Assembly (NCBI GenBank): GCA_037951105.1 | Contig: JBAMJV010001352.1 | Coordinates: 213,030 to 277,029 of the forward strand | Reading direction: 5' to 3' | Length of the DNA: 64,000 nt | DNA from: Echinarachnius parma | Taxonomy: Eukaryota > Echinodermata > Echinoidea > Clypeasteroida > Echinarachniidae | Shown here: one piece after another, positions 56,175-64,000 of the stretch | How positions within the stretch are numbered: position 1 is the stretch's first letter | Layout of the letters: the number at the start of each line of letters is the position of its first letter | Position numbers and translations under genes: made by a program | Notes under the pieces: model-generated | Told to the model about the DNA's origin: nothing | Databases searched by the model: none | What the model saw: the letters and a program-made list of their open reading frames with translations, nothing else

Positions 56175-56480
56175 AGGGATAGTTGAGTATTGGTCAAACT
56201 GAATTTTAGTTACCAAAACCTGCACCATTACAGTAAAAAACTAATAGATATAGTTCCACCATGCTCGAAAGGTATACACAATTACAAACGACTAAGTAAA
56301 AACCCTGTTATCATTCAAAAAGAGCATTACAACTCAAGAGGGCGCTCTCTAAAAAAATAATTGGTTTCAACCATTTTCATGCAAAATTATGCATGTTATG
56401 TTTTGTTAAAATAATAATTAAATATAGATATCATCAACAACTATTTAAGAACCTCTTTTGAAATGTTTTGAAAGAGTTGT
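56175..56480 (-). mobile_element. TTAA MITE copy 6, truncated
   Basis: TTAA at 56171-56174, then AGGGATAGTTGAGTATTGG, CCACCATGCTCGAAAGG and AGAGGGCGCTCTC. The right end is lost. Confidence 0.8.
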
Positions 56481-57405
56481 ATTAGCCTTTTATTTGTTGT
56501 AAGTGTCAAGATATCGCCTGGCAAGACGATATATAAATAAAATACTTTGACATCAAATTTTACAACTATGAAAGCATTTGAAAGAGAATGATTATCATTT
56601 CACATGTTTTATTCAATGGAATTAAAACCAACCAAATCCCTTTTTTGGGGGGGAAGTACAAATACTCAAGTGTACCTTTATGCCAAAGTAATAATTATTT
56701 ATAAGCAATAATCTTAACGGCTACCCGACCATAGATGCTGCCTGCCTATCACTCACATCCGACCTAACCGTGCATCATCTAGGCCCCAATTCATAAAACT
56801 TTTCCAACTGTTGTAAATGTCAAACTATTGTTTCAAGATAGGTCTCAAAGAGAATGTGCCAAATTGAAACGTATATGTGCCTATTGATCAAGTTGATCAG
56901 TGTTGATTATGTTGAATACTGCACAATTATAAAGATAAAATTTGGCACATTCTGTTTGAAAGGTCGCTTAGATGTACAATATCGGAAAATCTATTATCTA
57001 TAGAAATAAAATCCTTGCCAAATGGAAAACGTTTTAACTTTCAATATTTTTCTTGAAAATACATGTATTCTATAGCTACGAATTTTAATAGTAATTCTTT
57101 ATACTGTTAAATTCTGATTTATTTAACATTACGAGTAAAACTTCTATTATGACTTGTAATTGGTGTGCTATCAGGCTTTACATTTTTTTTTCCCTTTTAT
57201 TTTCACTGTGAATAACTTTAGAATTTTTCACCTGACAAGCATAATAAAAGGTCTTGCATCTGATGCCCGATGGCAATGACGTGATTTTCCAATAGTTGAA
57301 TCTAACATAACATAACACGATTTTTCCCGAATATGAGACATTTTCCTCCGTGATTTTGCCCGCATTTCAGGTGCGTTTGCCCGAATTATGGCCTTTTCAA
57401 AACTC
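56481..57405. other. AT-rich intergenic DNA
   Basis: Phrases such as TTTTGCCCGCATTTC and GTTTGCCCGAATTATGGCC (57350-57395) also occur in altered form near 12540, pointing to an old dispersed repeat ending in the G run at 57408-57427. Confidence 0.4.
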
Positions 57406-57867
57406 CAGGGGGGGGGGGGGGGGGGGGTGCATCCCCACACCTAAGCCTGTAATATATATCAATATTTTGAACACAGTTATATAACCACCATCATATATGA
57501 AAATGACATCACAACGAATATTTTTACTTATATATTTCATTTTTGTAAATGATTCGGTTAATTTAAAGATGTTATTTGATAATATAATGTTTTTGTTCTA
57601 ACGGATAAAACCAATAAAACATATAATGTGCATACAAACATATCGTCTACTTTTTGCAGACATCAATTTGTCCGTACTCATTCACTCAGCTTAGTGCTGA
57701 AGTTAGCCGTCTCCTTTAGGATAACGCTACTAGTACTCGAAATGTACGACAAGAAACAATTGACTAATTAAAATAAGTCAGATCGCAACACAGGCGCTAA
57801 CAAAGGCTAATGAGACATTTACAAAGTTTGTATCGTGCTTCTGGTTCTTGATCCCTTGCTGTATGCA

Positions 57868-58240
57868 TAGGCGTACCCAGGGGGGGTTGGGGGTTAACCC
57901 CCCCCCCCCCCCCCCTTTGACCCCAAAATGACTGTTTTGGGGGGTTTGAACCCCCCCCCCTCCCCTTTTCAAATTGTAAATGGTATCGAGACCAAATTTT
58001 AGCGGTCTCGACCGTCATTTTCGATGGTCTCGGCCTCAAAAAGTGCGAAAAACCGTGGTCTCGGCCTCGAAAAGTGCGAAAAACCGTAGTCTCGGCCTCG
58101 AAAAGTGCGAAAAACCGTGGTCTTGGCCTCGAAAATGTCGAAAAAACCGTGGTCTTGGCCTCGAAAATGTCGAACATTTTTGGTCTAGGCTTCGAAAATT
58201 TGCTACGACTGCCCCCCCCCCCCCCCCCTCCCCACCACAG
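57868..58240. mobile_element. Homopolymer-rich hAT-like element, copy D
   Basis: Begins CATAGGCGTACCCAGG. C runs, AAAATGACTGTTTTGGG, then about six 31-bp units of GTCTCGGCCTCGAAAAGTGC with GAAAAACCG (58020-58190). The right terminus is missing. Confidence 0.8.
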
Positions 58241-58948
58241 CTAAAAAAAAATTAAAAAATACTAAAGACACTGTCCATACATTCCTGGTCATCCCTACCC
58301 CTACCTTTGATTATTATTATTTTTTCTTAAGCAAAATATACTTTCAATAAAAGGATACTTAGTATTTGTGTGTAACAAGATACATTTCTGCAGACATATA
58401 TGGCACTCCTGATTGGTTAAAAGTAGGGTTCGAGCAAGAAGAGAGAAGGAAAAACCAACAGAAAATTCGATGAAAAATACCGTATACGGAAAGGGCCGGT
58501 CGTGTGCAGTACAATGGCAACACATATTTTTGTTTGTTTGTTTGTTTGTTTTTTCGGCGTGCAGCGCAGCGCAGCCTGCTCGCATTCGTATATAATATTT
58601 TATATTCCACATACTAAGAATCTTGCTCTACGATTGGTCAAAAGTTAATCACGTGATGAAACATAGTTTCGCCCATCATTGATGGGAGAAGAAAACTTCG
58701 TTACACTGTGTAGATATCTTGGGTGAAAGTGCGTTGCACTCACTAGATAACTGGTAACGTACTATCTACACCCCGCGGTTGCATTGAATTGACTGTGGAG
58801 CTCGTGTGTGGCCACTCAAATTTCGTACCAAATGACGTGGCGCGATACACTGCACTGCCACCGCACTGCATGCATACGCTATGCACGGTACGTGTATCGT
58901 ACCATTACACCGTTTGCTGTTAATTGCTCGTTCTGTTGCTCTACTAAA
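58241..58948. other. Intergenic DNA before the 58949 exon candidate
   Basis: Contains a TTTG tetranucleotide run (58529-58550) and AATCACGTGATG at about 58648. No TATA box stands out. Confidence 0.4.
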
Positions 58949-59021
58949 ATGGCGGCCACAGACGTAAGATTTGAGCTCTTTAACGAAGCTGAAATGGACA
59001 CTTTTGTGCTTGAGAGTGAAA
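58949..59021 (+). CDS. Possible first exon of an unidentified gene
   Basis: ATG in good context (AAAATGG), preceded by an open but compositionally different leader. The peptide is MAATDVRFELFNEAEMDTF followed by VLESES, after which a GTAAAA donor-like site lies at 59022. Without splicing the frame stops at 59030. The N terminus resembles that of invertebrate proteins in which an acidic F/L-rich start precedes a tyrosine-recombinase-like (Crypton-type) domain, but that domain is not seen here, so the link is a guess from pattern. The ATGGCGGC at the start also fits a YY1-type element found near transcription starts. Downstream exons were not found. Confidence 0.3.
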
Positions 59022-59590
59022 GTAAAATATAAAGCAACAACTTAGGTTCAGCCTGAGGGTATGCCAAGATTATTGCGATGCTGGAAGCATACATTTTGAC
59101 GAACTGTCTGCCATGGACTTGAAAGCGCTAAGCCTAAGCCGCTCGGGGAGACTCTATTTTCGCGTTTGTTGACTTTTGAACTGTTTTGGGGGAGTTTACA
59201 TTTCGCGTTTTAGCTTTCGGAATTTCCAAGGAGTTACGTTGACTTTTGAACTGTTATAATATGATGGAATTGTCATGGAGTTACCCTGTTACCAAAATTG
59301 GAATAACATTGAACATTGGTAAGTAGATCAAACCTATTACTAGTAACAGTACTTAGAAGTTAGACTAGGGCTAGACCTGCTTAGACTACTACTACTAGAT
59401 CTAGAAGTACGATGTGGAATATAAAGCAAATAATCACCTTTTGGTTTCAGGCGATGGCAAACTATCACTTCCTCGGCGATCTGAATGTATACGCTATCTT
59501 TCCTCAGCTTCGCTTCGGAAAGATAGCTACATCCAGCTCGCCTCGGATGTGATATTTTGTCCCATCACCTTCACCAACGGTAATTATTTG
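59022..59590. other. DNA after the 59021 exon candidate, no further exon seen
   Basis: TTGACTTTTGAACTGTT occurs twice (about 59169 and 59239), an imperfect direct repeat. Open frames look accidental. Confidence 0.4.
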
Positions 59591-59897
59591 CTTACTACAA
59601 CCTCGGGTGTTTATATATTACCCTTCAAAACGCAATATTATAACACATAACACGAATATACCCATACAATAATATTGAAATAAATGGCAATTTCCAATTT
59701 TAAATTGCTAAAATTTTCAAGCTCGCTCCGCTCGCATTCGTATATATTCTACAACCTCGGGTGTTTATACATTACCCTTCAAAACGCATTATCATAGCAC
59801 ATAACACGAATATACCCATACAATAATATTGAAACAAATGGCAATTTCCGATGTTAAATTACTAAAATTTTCAAACTCGCTCTGCTCGCTCGCATTA
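59590..59897. repeat. About 155-bp tandem duplication
   Basis: CTACAACCTCGGGTGTTTAT, TACCCTTCAAAACGCA and ACACGAATATACCCATACAA occur in two successive copies (from about 59596 and 59751), each ending near a GCTCGCTC-type motif. Confidence 0.9.
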
Positions 59898-59979
59898 TTC
59901 ATATTTATGCAAATTAAAAAAATTGAAGACTATTCACTGTTTTTCTATCATTTGAAAACTTAAGAATTTCACCTCCGAT

Positions 59980-60200
59980 ATGCACCAGACTGCTCCATTC
60001 TAGTGTAACTATTGGCAAAGCTCTCTGGTGTGAGAGGGGGGACACCCCCCTCCCACACCCTTCCCCTCGCTGGCTTCGCTCCGGCGCTCGGGCGCTTCGC
60101 GCCCTCAAAGTATACACCTTCGCCCCGCTTAGAAAATAACCTGGCGCCCCCCTGCATCCAGTGCGTAGCTACGGGGGGGGGGGGGGGGGCACGTGCCCCC
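59980..60200. mobile_element. GCTTCGCTCC-type repeat and homopolymer transposon end
   Basis: TATGCACCAGACTGC, GGGGACACCCCCCTCCCACA and GCTTCGCTCC match 3470-3800, followed by CAGTGCGTAGCTACG and a G run (60174-60189). Confidence 0.6.
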
Positions 60201-61300
60201 TAATCGTTTGGCAAAAAAAAAAAAAAATTAAATGACGACCGACATTAAGCCAAATGTGTCTATTTTCAATCATTATTATCATGTTTTTATTTAATGTGTG
60301 ATGATAATCATGTTATCAAAGATAATACAGAAGAACATAATAGTCGTTCCCTAGTACTAGCAATATCGCACCTATATCAGTTTGAAGAATCCTTCCAATA
60401 TAGCGCCTTATGCAAATGTTCAGTCCCGTGCGGGAGGATCGACGCTCACCGCACTTCATAAGACATAGAGCGTGTATAGGCCTAACGAATTTCCTAGCGC
60501 ATGGTAAATCGTCCATCATACCAAGGGCCTTTTTAGGATCTTGAATCTGTCTCCGCTTTTATAGATAATTTTGACCATTTGACGCCCTCATGCAGGATAT
60601 AAAGGCGCATAGCTGCACTAATTAGTTCTAAATGTATAGGTAAAGACAAACTTCCTTTACTAATTTCTTCACTCCAAATGCACCCGTGCCATTAATTCAT
60701 AATGCATATCTAGGCATATTGTTGATGATCATGATTGAATGAGCACCAGTCATCTTCTCCAGAGTCGATATCTGCATCAGTTGAGCATAGGCCTACTGAA
60801 ACTAATTCAAGGGACCCGAGCATATCGTTTCGCCCCCCCCCCCCCAATAATTCCGAAAATGAGGAAGAAAAAAATTGAGTGATATAATGCCAAAGAGGGG
60901 AAAGACATATTTATCAATAATTAATCTTCAAAATAGCTGTGTTTTTTTTAGTTTGAAAAAGGACTGTAAATCTCAATTTTTGCATATATATTTGCATATA
61001 ATGTTTCACATATTTCAAGTTTCATTTCGGTTGCGGAAACTCACCTTTCGAAATGTGTTGGGGGAGTGTAATTTCTCAAACGCACACCTCAAACAAAATG
61101 TATTAAACTCTCTTCTATAGCACACCGTCACAGAAAATAGTATAATTTGAAATAATATATCTTTCAGTAAATTCGGGCCATATGCGCTGAACGCAAATCA
61201 AAATATAGTGTCCCCACATTAAAAAGAGGAGGAGATTGTCCCCATCCCTTTGCCATTAAGTATGTTTAGTTCCATACTTATATACTTATATTATGTGAAA
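60201..61300. other. AT-rich intergenic DNA
   Basis: No gene recognised. C run at about 60833-60845. Confidence 0.4.
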
Positions 61301-61309
61301 TATCTATCT

Positions 61310-61445
61310 TCGGTGTGCACCAAATCGCTCAATTTCACGCCCCAAAACACGAAAGCTCCCCTTCTGTGGGAGGGGGTGACACCCCCTCCCACACCTCCCC
61401 AATCGGGTCAGCTCTCGCTTCCTTCGCAATGTCTCCCCTCCACTT
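61310..61445. repeat. GTGCACCAAATCGC / GGTGACACCCCCTCC repeat
   Basis: Another copy of the unit seen at 3470-3800, 59980-60140 and 62175-62300. Confidence 0.65.
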
Positions 61446-61679
61446 TTGGCTAAGTTTCATTGGAGCTCAATGTCCTAGGACTATATCGATGGCTCTATAG
61501 TATACAGGATCACGTGGATCCATCTCATGCAAGGCTCAATCTTTCCAGGTTTTCCGTTTAAAATACGTTACGAGTAGGTTCATTATTATATACAATTTTA
61601 ACACCCATAAAGACAATGATAAACACAATTAATGACCATACTTCTACAGTGATATTTTAAACACCAATTTCAAAATTTA

Positions 61680-61707
61680 TCCACCAGGGGGTGAACCCCC
61701 CTCCCAC

Positions 61708-61746
<39 letters not shown>

Positions 61747-61828
61747 GGGCGCTACGCGCCCTCGGGCTTGGTCGCTTCGCTCCCTCGCAGTTGTGCCCCC
61801 AATCCCTTGACCCTCGCTACGCCACTGC
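61680..61828. mobile_element. Homopolymer-type transposon end with 34-base C run
   Basis: C run at 61711-61744, then TCGGGCTTGGTCGCTTCGCT and CCCTCGCTACGCCACTG. This is the same terminus as at 4030-4047. Confidence 0.6.
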
Positions 61829-62174
61829 CTGCATCTCCGATTCTGCATGACTTTGTGGAGCCCTAACTACCTAACCTGCAGATGCGTGACCTGGAAGTTT
61901 GGATCGGTTAATTACGCGCATGCGCAGATTGTAATTACGAACTGGCTTATTGGTTACTAAAAATATTAGCCACCCCAATAAAAAAAAAAAATTCCGCCGC
62001 CCATGGTTATGCCAGGCTTAGTTGGTGTTACTTGTATGTCTACTGTATTGTTTTGTTTTATAGAAATTTAAACGGGGGAAAACATTTTTTGTTTCTGATA
62101 TCCTTTATTCTCTCTCCTTTTAATTCGGATGAATGGTAAAGAAAAGGCAAAGATGGATACAAAAAATACCCAGC

Positions 62175-62345
62175 AAAGTATGCACCAAATCCCACCATTT
62201 TATCATAAAAATTGCAAAAGCTCCACACCGTTGGAGGGGGGGACACCCTCCCCCCCCCCCCCCCCCCCCTTCGGTCGCTTCGCTCCCTCGCGTCGTGGGG
62301 TCATCCATCATTTGTTTTTTTTGGGCCCCCCCTGGAAAATCCTGT
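62175..62345. repeat. CACCAAATCCC unit with C run
   Basis: Same family as 61310-61445, with ACACCGTTGGAGGGGGGGAC, a C run (about 62251-62269) and CGGTCGCTTCGCTCCCTCG. Confidence 0.65.
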
Positions 62346-62519
62346 GTCCACCACCAAAAAAGAGGCACTTGTACATACGAACTGGATAAGCTTGTACACA
62401 CGAAAGAAAGGAGGGTAAATTCTGCACCCTTTTTTGCCAGACTGGCAGCACCTTTTATATGCGCACATTTGCACCTTTATATTAACAAATACCGAAGCAC
62501 ACACCGTTTGACATCTTAA

Positions 62520-63066
62520 AGGGATAGTGAGTTTTGGTAGAGAGGGCGCTACATACAATTTATTTTTTGTGAGATAATGAAAAACTGAGTGTTAAAATTT
62601 GAAAGAGCACAATATTTTAATGACAGAATAAACTTTATTTGATCAAAATCGGTCGGAAACGGCTGAAATATCCATAAACATAGCATTTGTAATAAATGTG
62701 GGGCCCCACACTTATTCGATAATTTTGAACAGCCGTTAAAAATTCAAAAAAATGCTTCTCTTTTCAAAAGTTACATAAAAGGTATTTAAATAGTTGTTGG
62801 TATTTCTCTATCTAATCACTATTTCAACAAAACATCACATGCCACATATTTTATTAAAAACGGTTGAAACCGATGAGTGTTTTAGAGAGCACCCTTTTAC
62901 GTTTTAACGGCTCTTTTTAAATGAAAACATGATCTTTACTAAGTCATTTGTTATTTTGTGTTCCTTTCTAGTAACTATTAGTTTGTAATGTAATGATGCA
63001 GGTTTTGGTTACTAAATTTCAGTTTTACCAAAACTGCACTCTCCTTACCAGAACTCAACTATCCCT
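62520..63066 (+). mobile_element. Complete TTAA MITE (547 bp), copy 7
   Basis: TTAA at 62516-62519 and 63067-63070. Left AGGGATAGTGAGTTTTGGTA, right CAGAACTCAACTATCCCT. Same internal order as 42389-42926. Confidence 0.9.
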
Positions 63067-63070
63067 TTAA

Positions 63071-64000
63071 TATACCAAATAAAGATGCTTAGAATGATAG
63101 TATAAAATGTCACCTTTATGTAATACATTGGCTCATTTTATTAAATGATTTATCTCACAATAGCGCCTTACCCCTCCGAAAATTAAATTGAAAAACAATT
63201 AATATATTTCGCCTAACTTTTAAGCGACCGTATCCCAACCCTACTCCAAATACCCCAGGGTAATAAACTTCTCTTTGGTATGGGCAGAAGAGAAAATTCG
63301 ATTATTTTTTGTAATATCGCAATGTGTTTTTAGTTACTATATGTATAAGATGATACAACTTATAGGCATGTTCATTATATATAATATAGCACCGATAACA
63401 AGCGCATGTTCACTGAAATATTATACTGTTAAACAGATGATGTTATAAAGTTTTTATTTAACAGCATTTCCGTAGTTAAAAAGTAAAAAACGTATTTTAA
63501 AACAAGTATGATGCCACGGTGTGATGTTTTCATTGGCTGCCATTTGATTGTATCAATATTATTGTAGCCTTACATAATGTACACAATAAGTAAAACAATG
63601 ACTTCGTAATTATATTCTCGATAAATATAGCTGATATAAGATTAACCATTATCTCTTAGCACTTTACAATAAAATACTGTAACACACACAACTGGAACAA
63701 TACGAGACATTCCAATTAAACGGAGGGTTCGAATTAAACTAATTATTAAGCTGTTGGGATATGCAGGATTGGGCCAGTGTGTTTCATTAATATTCAACCC
63801 TCTTAAGAACATGGACAAGAGCGCTGTATGAATGTTTTTTAGGAATCGCAAATGATCCGATATTGCAATCATCAATCAGATATTATATTACCACTCATCA
63901 TTTGAGCAATCGTTTAATGTATGTTTGTCATGCATACAGCCTTAATCGTAACTTTTATTTTAGTGTGCACAGCTAATGTACACTTTATACAGTGATTCAC
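63071..64000. other. AT-rich intergenic DNA to window end
   Basis: No gene or element recognised. The open frame at 63642-63875 on the minus strand has no domain. Confidence 0.4.

Noticed and set aside
59414..59650. 78-codon plus-strand exon
   Set aside because: Overlaps a tandemly duplicated repeat and shows no conserved splice pattern or domain.

Overview
The window is animal nuclear DNA. It has spliced exons with GT/AG borders, long AT-rich introns, non-LTR retrotransposon remains and many short DNA transposons. There is no operon, rRNA, CRISPR array or bacterial-type gene. The repeat style (TTAA-flanked MITEs, elements with long C and G homopolymer runs, foldback elements) recalls marine invertebrates such as echinoderms, hemichordates, amphioxus or molluscs. 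I cannot assign a species from the sequence alone.

One host gene is well supported. Nine plus-strand exons between 8294 and 37404 join in one frame with matching splice phases at all eight introns. Read from the ATG at 8323 they encode about 595 residues: an N-terminal PH-like domain, a proline-rich middle with many short tyrosine motifs, and two C-terminal PDZ-like modules. This looks like a membrane-linked phosphotyrosine adaptor or scaffold. I could not match it to a named gene. A second, weaker host candidate is a possible first exon at 58949-59021.

Most of the rest is nested transposable elements. 1-6620 is one TTAA MITE split by further insertions, including a 74-bp satellite array. 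9431-11768, 19550-21711 and 23812-24570 are foldback elements whose inverted arms are arrays of short tandem units; they are bounded by 8-9 bp target duplications. 13437-13936, 27345-28078, 54542-54910 and 57868-58240 are one homopolymer-rich family. 17430-22020 is a decayed LINE cut by two later insertions with clean target duplications. 33219-34884 is a composite palindrome. About 45154-48924 is a foldback carrying two inverted decayed copies of a TE-type gene. Further LINE pieces lie at 14023-14420, 37973-38107, 50640-51200 and 52325-52522.

The host gene tolerates this load because every insertion falls in an intron. One exon has a decayed, inverted partial copy at 12190-12290 inside the gene's first large intron. 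The rest of the window from 37.4 to 64 kb is AT-rich intergenic DNA with scattered repeats.
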